A stretch of DNA of 64,000 nt from NCBI GenBank assembly GCA_030867875.1, contig JAOWCC010000577.1, positions 450,660-514,659 of the forward strand, given 5' to 3'. The notes under the pieces were generated by a model, which saw only the letters and a list, made by a program, of their open reading frames with translations, was not told the DNA's origin and did not search any database. A program made the translations under genes and the position numbers. Below are positions 10,118 to 20,918 of this stretch, in pieces; position 1 is the first letter of the stretch; each line of letters opens with the position of its first letter. The DNA comes from Actinernus sp. WN-2022 (Eukaryota > Cnidaria > Anthozoa > Actiniaria > Actinernidae).

Positions 10118-10357
10118 ATGGATGGTGAGGTTGAGCCAGACGAGGAAAATACTGGTGGAGCTGAAGCAGGTGGAGACTACAATGATGATGGTACTGTTGA
10201 CAAAGAGGCATGGACATTAATATTTCCAGATTCCCCAGATGCGGGGCCAGACGAAACGATCCACATGAAAAGACGTAACTATAACAAAGAAGGTGCTAAG
10301 CCGAAGACTCAGGAAACCACTTTTTCGGAGGAAGGCGATGAACTATTCGGAAGTTGA
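10118..10357 (+). CDS. Polinton acidic small protein, 79 aa
   Basis: Start placed at ATG 10118. The frame is open further upstream, but only antisense to the capsid gene. The product is strongly acidic (VEPDEENTGG; DYNDDGTVDKEAW), with a more basic patch MKRRNYNKEGAKPK near residue 53. The 3' end overlaps the next gene start (10338) by 20 bp in another frame. No family recognised. Confidence 0.5.
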   Translation: MDGEVEPDEENTGGAEAGGDYNDDGTVDKEAWTLIFPDSPDAGPDETIHMKRRNYNKEGAKPKTQETTFSEEGDELFGS

Positions 10358-11151
10358 ATATACAGCTCCAGAGTTTAACACTCGACATCTCCTCTTCAAA
10401 CAAAACTTATCGGAAGGCGCTAAACAGATGTTGTTCGATAAAGTCTGGGGATACTATGAGGATGCAGGGATTCGGGGCGTACTTGAGATAGCAACCATGT
10501 CTGATGGTAGAGTCGGTATCCACGCATACGGAAGCGGAGAGAAACCTATCCCTCTGACCACCTTGAATGGTGATATATATAAGAGGATGGGGAAGGACCT
10601 CAAATATGTTCTAGGTCCTACAAATGCAGAGGCAATAGAAGAAGTAGTCCTAGCTAATAAAAAGGCTGCTGAGCATCTCAAACTAGAACAAAGCATACTT
10701 CAAGACCCTACATCAACCCCAGGTCAGAAAGAAGCAGCTCAGAATGAGATAGCTACCATCCGTGACGAAATGGACGTCCTAGAACGTAGAGAAGAAGCCC
10801 TACTAGAACGTTTGCCCCTTCGCGATAGGGTCAAAGCTATTTTAAGGAAGTACGGGGTTGGTATAACTGGCATACTGGCCGTAGTAGGTACCGTGATTGG
10901 TGCAATAGTTTCCAATCTGAAGAAGGGAATTCCCTCGCTACCAAATAGTTTGGCTGACGCCGCAAGGGTTGGAGACTACATTAAAAGCAATAGGAAAGAA
11001 GCTGGGGCAGATTCTACCTGGGATGATTGGACCAATTGCAAGTTTCATATTTAGTATGGCTGGTGAAGCTGTGGGATTCCTAGCAAATAACGCTTGGTTG
11101 TTAATCGTGGCCGTAGTCGTGTTCGTAATAGAGCAATTCAAACGGCATTAG
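10338..11151 (+). pseudogene. Polinton coiled-coil/membrane protein, frameshifted near its C-terminus
   Basis: From ATG 10338 the frame codes about 200 residues. A globular N-terminal part (SDGRVGIHAYGSGEKPIPLT) is followed by a charged helix about 100-165 (KKAAEHLKLEQS; EMDVLERREEALLERL) and a hydrophobic segment (YGVGITGILAVVGTVIGAIV). Near 10955-10975 the frame shifts. The shifted frame carries LKAIGKKLGQILPGMIG, a second hydrophobic block and NNAWLLIVAVVVFVIEQFKRH, ending at 11151, whereas the original frame runs into unrelated sequence and stops at 11054. The two halves look like one gene with a 1-nt slip. Virion membrane protein is a guess. Confidence 0.6.
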
Positions 11152-12863
11152 CGAAATAACCACCAAGCAGATCCAGCTGCAGCAATAGGTACCATTGCTA
11201 GATTGATCTCGTGTTGTGGAGTAGGATTTGGTAAGTGCTCTACTGCAGCGGTACTATGGAGGGTATTTTTGCTATGTGTGAGAGGTGAACCTTGTTGCTT
11301 TGCGCCGTGTGGTAGTTGTGTCTTGTTGGTTGGTCCTTCCATAGGGTTTGATCCTTTGGTATCGTTAACCTTAACCTCATCATTAACACCGTTTACACCT
11401 AACACCATACCTTTCGTGGCGTTCGGGATTGGATTTTTATAACCATCCTTCTTGCCGAGGTAGTACTCAAGGTTGCTTGGTAGTAACCGCACCCCTACAG
11501 CTATTGCTAGATCGAGCCTCTTATGTGTGTGCATTATGGCCACCTTATAGTTGTTATAGCTCGTCACTAAATTGTTTTCAAGAATAGCGTCTTTAACCAA
11601 CTTCCTAAACTCTTCTTTGACGTTGTGGCTATCTATGATGGATTCATCCAGGTTGATTTGGGCACCTAGAACGCAATATCCGAAAGCCTCGACCGACCGA
11701 TTCAACCTACCCAATCCAGCATCTGTCAAACCCTTCCCGATTGGTGGCGTAAACCAATTGTATTGTTTCCCTTCGTGTTCATCGTTCCGAATAAAAGATA
11801 CCAGATCGCCCTTGTCCTCCTTGCCTCCTTGGTCTGCAAACAAATTATAGCGCTGGGGCCATGTGGTTGCCCCTTTGTCATAGCTTCGGGCTCCATGGAC
11901 GTTTAGGTATCCTGTCGGCCCCGGGTACAAAAGGAATATATCTCCTAGCCCGTTATTCCTACCTCCGTGCCATCGGAAGTCTGGTGTTCGAGATATACCA
12001 AACTCGATGCATAAGTTCTCCAGAGCTGTTTTGCTGTAGAGGTTATCAATTTGCTTGAAAGCAGAGTCGCCAGGTAGAGGCACTCCATGAGTACCACCAA
12101 GTTCACGCAGAATTCTTCGTATTGTGAAATATACGTGAAATCGTAGGAACCCTTGAACAATGGGTGGATATGTTTTGAAAGCAAGGTCGAACAACGACAC
12201 TCCACATCCAGAAGTCGCACACCACGTTGCGAAATTTAACTGTTGAGGCCAATAGCTGAAATTCGGAGCAGACAACCATGCATAAGACTCATGTGATGTT
12301 GTATGCTTTACAACGGTCTCCTTGAATATGTTCGGAACACCTGCTTCCAACGTTTTCGTAGGTGTAACGTATATCCATAGATTAGTGAGATCGATATCTT
12401 GCGCTTTTTCGGTATCTGGGACCGCTGTAACAGGATATTTCACACTTTTGTCTAGCGTCAAGGTAGATGGGAAACCTCCCTGCACATCCCACAGCACACC
12501 GTCGATACGTTTTCGAATGGTAGCAGGTAGCTTGGAGACATCATCGCCGTAAACCACATAGCTAGAATCCCCATCTCGAAACCAAATACTCGTCGAATAT
12601 TTGCCTGGACCATCTACGTCAGTGGATGCATAGAACTGGTGAAAATCTGCATGCGAGTATTTTTTCTTGAACTTCTCAAATAGATTGGCATTCAGTTTTG
12701 CGATTCTCGCGTTTTTATCGATGATCCCCTTAGCTTCTCTCTCTCTCCCGGCTTGATTCTTATCCTTTACATGTAAATTAGCATTCAGTGTTGGGGTCTC
12801 ATCGTCTCTCTCGCTATCTCCCGAGCTCGGATGGAGGCTGAAAATGCCTCCGTGCCTCCTCAT
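11148..12863 (-). CDS. Polinton large conserved hypothetical protein, 571 aa
   Basis: ATG at 12863, uninterrupted to 11148, overlapping the convergent neighbour by 4 bp. The N-terminal about 60 residues are charged. A central globular region holds the motifs WIYVTPTKTLEAG, GTHGVPLPGDSAF, ENLCIEFGIS and NNGLGDIFLLYPG. A low-complexity tail rich in N, P, T and H is followed by a terminal hydrophobic anchor, AMVPIAAAGSAWWLFR. The PLPGD and GLGDIF core recalls unnamed proteins of other cnidarian Polintons, from memory only. It is the longest intact frame in the element although several neighbours are broken. Function unknown; a virion surface or membrane-anchored protein is possible. Confidence 0.75.
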   Translation of the reverse strand: MRRHGGIFSLHPSSGDSERDDETPTLNANLHVKDKNQAGREREAKGIIDKNARIAKLNANLFEKFKKKYSHADFHQFYASTDVDGPGKYSTSIWFRDGDSSYVVYGDDVSKLPATIRKRIDGVLWDVQGGFPSTLTLDKSVKYPVTAVPDTEKAQDIDLTNLWIYVTPTKTLEAGVPNIFKETVVKHTTSHESYAWLSAPNFSYWPQQLNFATWCATSGCGVSLFDLAFKTYPPIVQGFLRFHVYFTIRRILRELGGTHGVPLPGDSAFKQIDNLYSKTALENLCIEFGISRTPDFRWHGGRNNGLGDIFLLYPGPTGYLNVHGARSYDKGATTWPQRYNLFADQGGKEDKGDLVSFIRNDEHEGKQYNWFTPPIGKGLTDAGLGRLNRSVEAFGYCVLGAQINLDESIIDSHNVKEEFRKLVKDAILENNLVTSYNNYKVAIMHTHKRLDLAIAVGVRLLPSNLEYYLGKKDGYKNPIPNATKGMVLGVNGVNDEVKVNDTKGSNPMEGPTNKTQLPHGAKQQGSPLTHSKNTLHSTAAVEHLPNPTPQHEINLAMVPIAAAGSAWWLFR

Positions 12864-12931
12864 ATTGAAGCTTTGCGACTTATATAGGATAGTGGCTTGC
12901 CTTTAATACTATCGAAAAGCGCAGTTTCACA
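12864..12931. promoter_or_regulatory. Divergent promoter interval, 571-aa gene and minor capsid gene
   Basis: 68 bp between two outward-facing ATGs. It contains CTTATATAGG (about 12877-12886), a TATA-like box usable in either direction. Inferred from layout and composition only. Confidence 0.4.
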
Positions 12932-13597
12932 ATGGTGATCTTAAATGTCACCTGTACCTCGGCTGACCATACGGTCTACTTCGATCAACCTATTCTTATC
13001 CAGAATATTTCGCTAGTCAAGATCAATATTGAGAAAAGTTGGCAGAACCTAGAAAAGAAGGCTTCGTTCCAGTGGGAAACCGAAGGTGTGGGATTGCCAT
13101 ACGAAATCGATCCGGGGTCTTATAATATAAAAACCCTAATGCCCCACTTCAACGCTGCAGTTGATGCTGGCATCGTTAAATTTATCGATATACCTAATAA
13201 GAAGTATTGGATCTTAGAGGTAAAGAAACCAATCAAATTCAGTACAAATCTCTGCACACTATTTGGCGTCGAAGGAAATGAAGTGGGAGATGGAAATGTA
13301 TCACTAAAAGTGGGAAAATACGACCTGAAGATAAAAGATATTGAAATAATATATATCTACTGCGATGTGGTGAATTCCGAATTCTCACTATTAAATGGAA
13401 AGCGCTCGACATTATTATCTTACTTTAATGCGCCTGGTGGGTGGTTTAGAAGATTGACATATATCATGCCGTTTCCTTTACCAATTCGAGCCCTAGGAAT
13501 AATTCAAAACAGACTTCGCCTCACAGTTTGCGATGAGAAAGGTAATATCATAGACTTTCGTGGTCACCCCCTTCATTTCGTATTGAAGCTTGAGTAA
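12932..13597 (+). CDS. mCP: Polinton minor capsid (penton) protein
   Basis: Probable single-jelly-roll penton protein of 221 aa, starting at ATG 12932. Visible family-like features are a central PGSYNIKTLMPHFNAAV segment, a middle LKIKDIEIIYIYCDVVNSE strand pair, and the C-terminal LTVCDEKGNIIDFRGHPLHF, which resembles the conserved end of Polinton and polinton-like-virus penton proteins. Length fits that family. The frame is intact. The next gene starts 23 bp downstream on the same strand, so the two are probably co-transcribed from the divergent interval upstream. Confidence 0.75.
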   Translation: MVILNVTCTSADHTVYFDQPILIQNISLVKINIEKSWQNLEKKASFQWETEGVGLPYEIDPGSYNIKTLMPHFNAAVDAGIVKFIDIPNKKYWILEVKKPIKFSTNLCTLFGVEGNEVGDGNVSLKVGKYDLKIKDIEIIYIYCDVVNSEFSLLNGKRSTLLSYFNAPGGWFRRLTYIMPFPLPIRALGIIQNRLRLTVCDEKGNIIDFRGHPLHFVLKLE

Positions 13598-13619
13598 ACC
13601 ATATGTAGACAGATATATA

Positions 13620-14312
13620 ATGGCAAACGATTCAATTCAACAAATTCCAACGACGCCCGTCTATCCCCAGCTACCTTCATCTGAAACTGGTTTGTCTGGA
13701 GAGAGCTTTCGACTGCAGAAAGTCTGCGATACGCTTGCCGAGCTCGAACAGCAGGCAAAGCACTACGAAGTTGTTCGCAAAAAATATGCCCGAGCGCGTG
13801 GTATTGTTCATGGGGTTGCTGTGGCCACAGGTAGCCTGAGTGGTGTTTTATCAGCCTCTGCGTTGGGTACGTCATTGACAGGTGTGGGGTTGCCAGTGGG
13901 GCTTTCTTTAGGATCGCTCGGATTTCTTTGTGCCGTCGTTTCGGCTTTGTTGGCTGTTGCCAGTAAGAAACTTGGGGTTCACGTTTCGAAGCACGAAAAG
14001 ACTGTTATGTTGGCCAGGGCTAAGGCTAATTCCGTGGAAGTCAAAGTTTCGAAAGCCCTAGACGATGGTAACATTTCAGAAGCCGAGTTTGGAAGTGTTA
14101 TTAGTGAGAAAGGGAAATACGAAGCGCTTAAGCTCGAAATACGACAAAAAAAACAGGCGAGAAGGGGGGTTAAAAAACGTCGAAGAACTTCGCTCCGGGA
14201 TAAAAAACGAGATGAGAACAAAACTAGGCAGTCTCGTGGGATAAAAATCGATATTTCCTATGAGAGAAGTGGACAAGGTAGCTACTTTCACTTTGCAAAA
14301 AGCTTCGTATAA
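13620..14312 (+). CDS. Polinton conserved coiled-coil/membrane protein, about 230 aa
   Basis: First ATG is at 13620. Order of features: a coiled-coil-like helix (LQKVCDTLAELEQQAKHYE, about 37-55), a hydrophobic Gly/Ser/Ala-rich pair of segments (ASALGTSLTGVGLPVGLSLG and GFLCAVVSALLAVASKK, about 80-120), a second charged helix (VSKALDDGNISEAEFGSVIS) and a very basic tail (GVKKRRRTSLRDKKR). The tail follows A- and G-rich homopolymers (about 14145-14170) where a frameshift could have replaced the original C-terminus. The helix-membrane-helix arrangement resembles proteins I associate with cnidarian Polintons, but I cannot name a function. Confidence 0.65.
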   Translation: MANDSIQQIPTTPVYPQLPSSETGLSGESFRLQKVCDTLAELEQQAKHYEVVRKKYARARGIVHGVAVATGSLSGVLSASALGTSLTGVGLPVGLSLGSLGFLCAVVSALLAVASKKLGVHVSKHEKTVMLARAKANSVEVKVSKALDDGNISEAEFGSVISEKGKYEALKLEIRQKKQARRGVKKRRRTSLRDKKRDENKTRQSRGIKIDISYERSGQGSYFHFAKSFV

Positions 14313-14454
14313 ATTAATTCGTATGTCGAGTTCATATGCAAATTTCTGTCTCGATGCGGCAGCTGCTCTGCCAGACATAAATACTATTTTTGCTACCAAA
14401 TCTTTCGTCTAGCACCTGTATTTGCTCGAATCCCAACCATAAAAAAAATATTCC

Positions 14455-14824
14455 GACGCGTGAGAAACTTTCTGTTCGTAGACTTCGTGATGCTATTAAA
14501 ATAATTCCGACACGTGAGAAACTTTCTGTTCGTAGGCTTCGTGATGCTATTAAAATAATTCAGACGCGTGAGAAACTTTCTGTTCGTAGACTTCGTGATG
14601 CTATTAAAATAATTCCGACGCGTGAGAAACTTTCTGTTCGTTGACTTCGTGATGCTATTCAAATAATTCCGACGCGTGAGAAACTTTCTGTTCGTAGACT
14701 TCGTGATGCTATTCAAATAATTCCGACGCGTGAGAAACTTTCTGTTCGTAGACTTCGTGATGCTATTCAAATAATTCCGACGCGTGAGAAACTTTCTGTT
14801 CGTAGACTTCGTGATGCTATTCAT
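14455..14824. repeat. 54-bp minisatellite, about 7 copies
   Basis: Units begin with GACGCGTGAGAAACTTTC at 14455, 14509, 14563, 14617, 14671, 14725 and 14779, nearly identical and each exactly 54 bp. Because 54 is a multiple of 3, both strands stay open for long stretches and encode 18-residue repeats. It lies between two convergent Polinton genes. Coding use is doubtful. Confidence 0.95.
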
Positions 14825-15606
14825 TCTTATGTATTTTTATTTCTTTTTAAATTAGGCTCTATCACTAGTTAGACCATGTTTTATATAGATGGGCTCGAAG
14901 TGGGAATGGTAAGCAAGCAACTCATCTATAAAACGTACGATTGAACTCTTATGTGTACCACATAGTTTAACAGCGTCAATAAGAGATATACACGATCCTG
15001 AACGACGTAGCACCTCGTAGCTTGCTCCAATAACTTTGGTGTGAAGTATGGAGTGGAAACCGATACAACATTCGATTGCTGTGTTAACGACCTCGTAGAC
15101 TATTTGTTGGAGATGTGCTTCAGGTAGGTCGAGTTTGACAAAGGTCGTTGCGATATGAGGAGCTATGCGATCAGCGTTTAAGTCAATATAGATTTTGTCG
15201 TCGGCATGTAGCGAGCGTATAAAGACGTTGCCGCTATAGATACGCTGGTTGTTGAGTTGCATGAAATGAGCAACCTCACTTTTAGAGCGAACGAACCCAC
15301 ATTGTATACATGCATGGTAAAGTAGAGCGGCTAAAATAGTTCTCTTAGCATGGCTACGCTTGACACAAACTTTCTTAGATTGGATGAATGCGTCGGCTAC
15401 GGTTAATAATACGTTTGTAGGAAACGAGAGGTCGTGGTTTTGTTTATAAGCAGCGTTGTATGCCTGTAGTTCTCTCATAACTGTGCGTCGTTGAAATTCT
15501 TGGTTATCCGTTGGGCTCATACGATCGAGATCGCGTTGATGTCGAAAGCTATCCGGACCTACTATACGCAACCGAGTAGAAACGTTGATCGTTTCTTCGC
15601 TTAATT

Positions 15607-15832
15607 TTTGTCGTCTACGAGACTGGAAGCAAAAAGAGTCGATCTTAAGGAGCGCCAGGAAAATTAAGCCTGAAGATTTATTCATCAACGAAGACCTAAG
15701 TAGCGAAACCATTGCGAAGAGAAAAAACCAGATGACTAAACTGAAGGATGCCAAGAAAGCTGGAAAAATCGCCTACTTTGTGTTGGATAAACTTGTAATA
15801 AGAAATCGGCTAACCAGTGCCGAACGCAGATA
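15607..15832 (+). pseudogene. LINE ORF1, C-terminal fragment
   Basis: Frame with FCRLRDWKQKESILRSARK, then DLFINEDLSSETIAKRK and AGKIAYFVLDKLVI, which matches the C-terminal domain often found in CR1/L2 and Jockey-type ORF1 proteins (nucleic-acid binding). It starts directly at the LINE junction, so the 5' part was lost at integration. It ends 7 bp before the ORF2 start. Confidence 0.7.
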
Positions 15833-15839
15833 AGTTACC

Positions 15840-16369
15840 ATGAATTCACTTTCAAATTTACCTTTTAATAACTTAGATGATAATGAATTTAACCTTGTAA
15901 TCTATGAACTGCAACATGGTCTTATTCACTTCAACTCTGATAGATTGTCCAGTTTGCACTATAATCCTTTATTCTCAAATACAAACCAGCACATAACACT
16001 TTCCGGTGACCTAGATCCAGATACACATTTTATAATGATTCTAATCAATGCGATTACGATATGTTAAAAAATGAAGCCCATTGTGGTAAACAATTTTCTC
16101 TCTTGCATTTAAATATTCGCAGCCTAGAATCTCACTTAGATAATTTCACGGATTTATTGGCTAATTTAGATACTAAGTTTTCAGTTATTGGGATTACTGA
16201 AACCTGGCTGCAAGATTCCTCTCATTCAGTCAATATTGAAGGTTTTTATTTTCATCATAGATATCGATCAAACAGATCTGGTGGTGGTGTCGGTTTGTAT
16301 TTATCAGATGAATTTGAATCTAAAATTCGTGTTGATTTAAGCTTTGATGATTTTGAGACTGTGGAATCT
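15840..16369 (+). pseudogene. LINE ORF2, N-terminal part of AP endonuclease
   Basis: Starts MNSLSNLPF at 15840. A frameshift near 16040-16067 moves the frame to one carrying SLLHLNIRSLESHLDNF, the endonuclease Glu motif IGITETWL and RSGGGVGLYLS. The sequence breaks at ETVESLF, exactly at the TTATTC target of the nested insertion, and continues in frame at 22037. Confidence 0.85.
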
Positions 16370-16375
16370 TTATTC

Positions 16376-19300
16376 TGTGCTAAGCACAGACGCAGTAACA
16401 GGAATAATAACAATAAGACAAAGATATACGGTGAATACTGGATACAGCCCGGTAACCTACAGGCACAGTACCGTTTAATACGTATTACCAGAGAATAACC
16501 GTTACATATCATGTATTACAAATAATGTATACAAAAAGTGAAAGACATCAATGTGGCCAGAAAAAACCTACCTACCAAAAACCCTTGTTAGGGAAAAAAG
16601 ATTAGGAAATCTGGGTGGAGCCAGATGTCATTCCGTCCCTCCACAGGACAAGGCAATTAAGTAGTAATTTACAGACCCATTTTAACTAAGAATCTCTACG
16701 AAAAAAGACGTGGATACCAAACAAGAGTACCATAAATAGAAAACGACTAGAGGTAAACGATGCATATTCATTAATATTACAATGTTCAGTGAGTTATGAA
16801 TTTGCCAAGATAAACGTTCTGTAGGGCAAACTTGTCTTTAGAGCTTTATCTGCGCGACTCCTCCGGGTCTGCAGGTGAAAGCAAAGCGTAAACAGCCGAC
16901 TCGGTGACCCCAGCACCTTGAACACAAGCCATGTATATACTATCTGCAGTGCTTCCAGCCGTACTTGTTAGTGGTCTATGATGCATGGTGGAATCTGAGA
17001 GCGAAAGCTGTACTTTTGTAGTTGGTAGAAGTCCTCTCAAATCACTGTTGAATAATGTCCTATCTCAAAGAACAAAACAAAAGTTACCATCTGAAAGAAA
17101 TCAATAAAAAAACACAGATTGATGAACATACGATGTAAATATATATCATAATAAAGTACAAATGAAACATGATCAGTATATATATATATAAATAAATAAA
17201 TTCTGCACATCCGTGCAATATAACAAAGTTACCTAACGACAAAGACAATACTACTAAAATTGCAATGAAATGAGGTAGCGTAATAACTATAAGTTAGAAT
17301 CAACTACAACAACAACAAAAATGGAATTACAAGTTCTGCTGATCTGAGCGAGAACTACATACAACGACTGCATCGGTCAAGCGGTCATGTATAGCCTTAC
17401 CCTGGAAAATACACTAAAACACACTGGTGATATATAATTTACAAGCGCGACGAATTGGAATTACAAGTTCTGCTGATCAGAACTACATACAAAATGTGCA
17501 ACAATATACTGTTACAGCCGTCACACCGCCAGACTGAGCAATACCGCTGGAAAATGCACTGAAACACACTGGTGCAAGTACGACGAAATGGTATTTACAA
17601 GTTCTGCTGATCAGAACTACATACAAAAAACTGCACCAAGACCGTGAAAGCGGTCATACATAGCAATACGCTGGAAAATACACTGAAAAACACACTTGTG
17701 CTGACAGAGCATACAAAAAACTGCACCAAGACCGTGAAAGCGGTCAACATAGCAATACGCTGGAAAATACACTGAACACACTTGTGCTATAATTTACAAG
17801 TTCCAAGGGAACTACCTAACGAAATGGAATTTACAAGTTCTGTTGACAGAATAATATACAAAAAAATGCACCAAGACCGTGAAACCTGTCATACATAGCA
17901 ATACGCTGGGAAATAATTTACAAGTTCCAAGGGAACTACATAACGAAATGGAATTTACAAGTTCTGCTGACAGAATAAGATACAAAAAACTGCACCAAGA
18001 CCGTGAAAGCGGTCATACATAGCAATACGCTGGGAAATAATTTACAAGTTCCAAGGGAACGAAATCGGGAATTACAAGTTCTGCTGACAGAACATACAAA
18101 AAACTGCACCAAGACCGTGAAAGCGGTCATACATAGCAATACGCTGGGAAATACACTGAAAAATACACTGGTGCTATAATTTACAAGTTCCAATGGAACT
18201 ACATAACGAAATGGAATTTACAAGTTCTGCTGACGTACAGAACAACATACAAAAAACTGCACCAAGACCGTGAAAGCGGTCATACATAGCAATACGCTGG
18301 GAAATACACTGAAAAATACACTTGTGCTGACAGAGCATACAAAAAACTGCACCAAGACCGTGAAAGCGGTCAACATAGCAATACGCTGGAAAATACACTG
18401 AACACACTTGTGCTATAATTTACAAGTTCCAAGGGAACTACATAACGAAATGGAATTTACAAGTTCTGTTGACAGAATAATATACAAAAAAATGCACCAA
18501 GACCGTGAAAGCTGTCATACATAGCAATACGCTGGGAAATAATTTACAAGTTCCAAGGGAACTACATAACGAAATTGAATTTACAAGTTCTGCTGACGTA
18601 CAGAACAACATACAAAAAACTGCACCAAGACCGTGAAAGCGGTCATACATAGCAATAAGCTGGGAAATACACTGAAAAATACACTGGTGCTATAATTTAC
18701 AAGTTCCAAGGGAACTACATAACGAAATGGAATTTACAAGTTCTGCTGACAGAATAAGATACAAAAAACTGCACCAAGACCGTGAAAGCGGTCATACATA
18801 GCAATACGCTGGGAAATAATTTACAAGTTCCAAGGGAACGAAATCGGGAATTACAAGTTCTGCTGACAGAACAACATACAAAAAACTGCACCAAGACCGT
18901 GAAACCGGTCATACATAGCAATACGCTGGGAAATACACTGAAAAATACACTGGTGCTATAATTTACAAGTTCCAAGGGAACTACATAACGAAATGGAATT
19001 TACAAGTTCTGCTGACGTACAGAACAACATACAAAAAACTGCACCAAGACCGTGAAAGCGGTCATACATAGCAATACGCTGGGAAATACACTGAAAAATA
19101 CACTTGTGCTGACAGAGCATACAAAAAACTGCACCAAGACCGTGAAAGCGGTCAACATAGCAATACGCTGGAAAATACACTGAACACACTTGTGCTATAA
19201 TTTACAAGTTCCAAGGGAACTACATAACGAAATGGAATTTACAAGTTCTGTTGACAGAATAATATACAAAAAACTGCACCAAGACCGTGAAAGCTGTCAT

Positions 19301-20912
19301 ACATAGCAATACGCTGGGAAATAATTTACAAGTTCCAAGGGAACTACATAACGAAATGGAATTTACAAGTTCTGCTGACGTACCGAACAACATACAAAAA
19401 ACTGCACCAAGACCGTGAAAGCGGTCATACATAGCAATAAGCTGGGAAATACACTGAAAAATACACTGGTGCTATAATTTACAAGTTCCAAGGGAACTAC
19501 ATAACGAAATGGAATTTACAAGTTCTGCTGACAGAATAAGATACAAAAAACTGCACCAAGACCGTGAAAGCGGTCATACATAGCAATACGCTGGGAAATA
19601 ATTTACAAGTTCCAAGGGAACGAAATCGGGAATTACAAGTTCTGCTGACAGAACAACATACAAAAAACTGCACCAAGACCGTGAAAGCGGTCATACATAG
19701 CAATACGCTGGGAAATACACTGAAAAATACACTGGTGCTATAATTTACAAGTTCCAAGGGAACTACATAACGAAATGGAATTTACAAGTTCTGCTGACGT
19801 ACAGAACAACATACAAAAAACTGCACCAAGACCGTGAAAGCGGTCATACATAGCAATACGCTGGGAAATACACTGAAAAATACACTGGTGCTATAATTTA
19901 CAAGTTCCAAGGGAACTACATAACGAAATGGAATTTACAAGTTCTGCTGACGTACAGAACAACATACAAAAAACTGCACCAAGACCGTGAAAGCGGTCAT
20001 ACATAGCAATATGTGCTATAATATAAAAGTTCCAAGGGAACGAAATGGAATTACAAGTTCTGCTGACAGAACAACATACAAAAAACTGCACCAAGACCGT
20101 GAAAGCGGTCATACATAGCAATACGCTGGGAAATACACTGAAAAATACACTTGTGCTGACAGAGCATACAAAAAACTGCACCAAGACCTTAAAAGCGGTC
20201 AACATAGCAATACGCTGGAAAATACACTGAACACACTTGTGCTATAATTTACAAGTTCCAAGGGAACTACATAACGAAATGGAATTTACAAGTTCTGTTG
20301 ACAGAATAATATACAAAAAACTGCACCAAGACCGTGAAAGCGGTCATACATAGCAATACGCTGGGAAATAATTTACAAGTTCCAAGGGAACTACATAACG
20401 AAATGGAATTTACAAGTTCTGCTGACGTACAGAACATAAAAAAAAAAAATGCACCAAGACCGTGAAAGCGGTCATACATAGCAATATGTGCTATAATATA
20501 CAAGTTCCAAGGGAACGAAATGGAATTACAAGTTCTGCTGACAGAACAACATACAAAAAACTACGAAGACCGTGAAAGCGGCCATACATAGCAATACGCT
20601 GGAAAACACACTTATAATATAATTTACAAGTTCCGAGGGAACTACATAGCAAATTTGAATTTACAAGTTCTCCTGACAGAACATGATAACCGAACCAGAA
20701 ATAAAAAATCTGAAAAAACTCAAAGAAGTCTGCCTGCTAGGTTGTACGCGGCTGAAGAGAAACACGCTAACAACGTGTACCCTTAAATACCCTAACTACA
20801 AAGCATTACTAAAGAACTCACAACCCAATTAACGCGCTTACCGCGGCACTTGCTACGGTATGCAACGCACAGAATATAAATACCAGCTATACGTTGTAAC
20901 GCCGGTATTTCG
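16376..20912 (+). mobile_element. Unclassified element, copy 1 (4.5 kb, satellite-bearing), inside the LINE
   Basis: Begins TGTGCTAAGCACAGACGC and ends CGCCGGTATTTCG. The same ends delimit copy 2 at 20919-22030. The first 87 bp of the two copies are identical, and the last about 198 bp nearly so. TTATTC stands before copy 1, between the copies and after copy 2. No terminal inverted repeat, LTR or transposase is visible, so the class is unknown; a non-autonomous or internally deleted element is likely. Most of the interior is the satellite at 17321-20690. The stretch 16463-17320 is mostly non-coding, with one exon-like open frame (16846-17059, minus). Confidence 0.7.
17321..20690. repeat. Satellite with higher-order period of about 780 bp
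   Basis: Sub-units of roughly 60-130 bp built from ATGGAATTTACAAGTTCTG, ACTGCACCAAGACCGTGAAA and ACATAGCAATACGCTGG. The ordered set recurs at 17936, 18715 and 19497, spacing 779 and 782 bp. Two short inverted repeats recur in nearly every unit: GACCG-TGAAAG-CGGTC and GTTCC-AAG-GGAAC. The left edge is more divergent than the centre. Small open frames here are by-products of the repeat. Confidence 0.93.
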
Positions 20913-20918
20913 TTATTC
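20913..20918. repeat. TTATTC at the junction of the two nested copies
   Basis: The same 6-mer flanks the outer ends (16370-16375 and 22031-22036) and belongs to the LINE reading frame once. It behaves as a target-site duplication present three times. Confidence 0.8.

Noticed and set aside
14390..14824. Repeat proteins encoded by the 54-bp minisatellite on either strand
   Set aside because: Open only because the unit length is a multiple of three; one strand stops midway and no promoter or start context is evident.
17936..20503. Several minus-strand 70-104 aa frames with FHGLGAVFCML-like repeats
   Set aside because: By-products of the satellite; the same peptides recur with the tandem unit.
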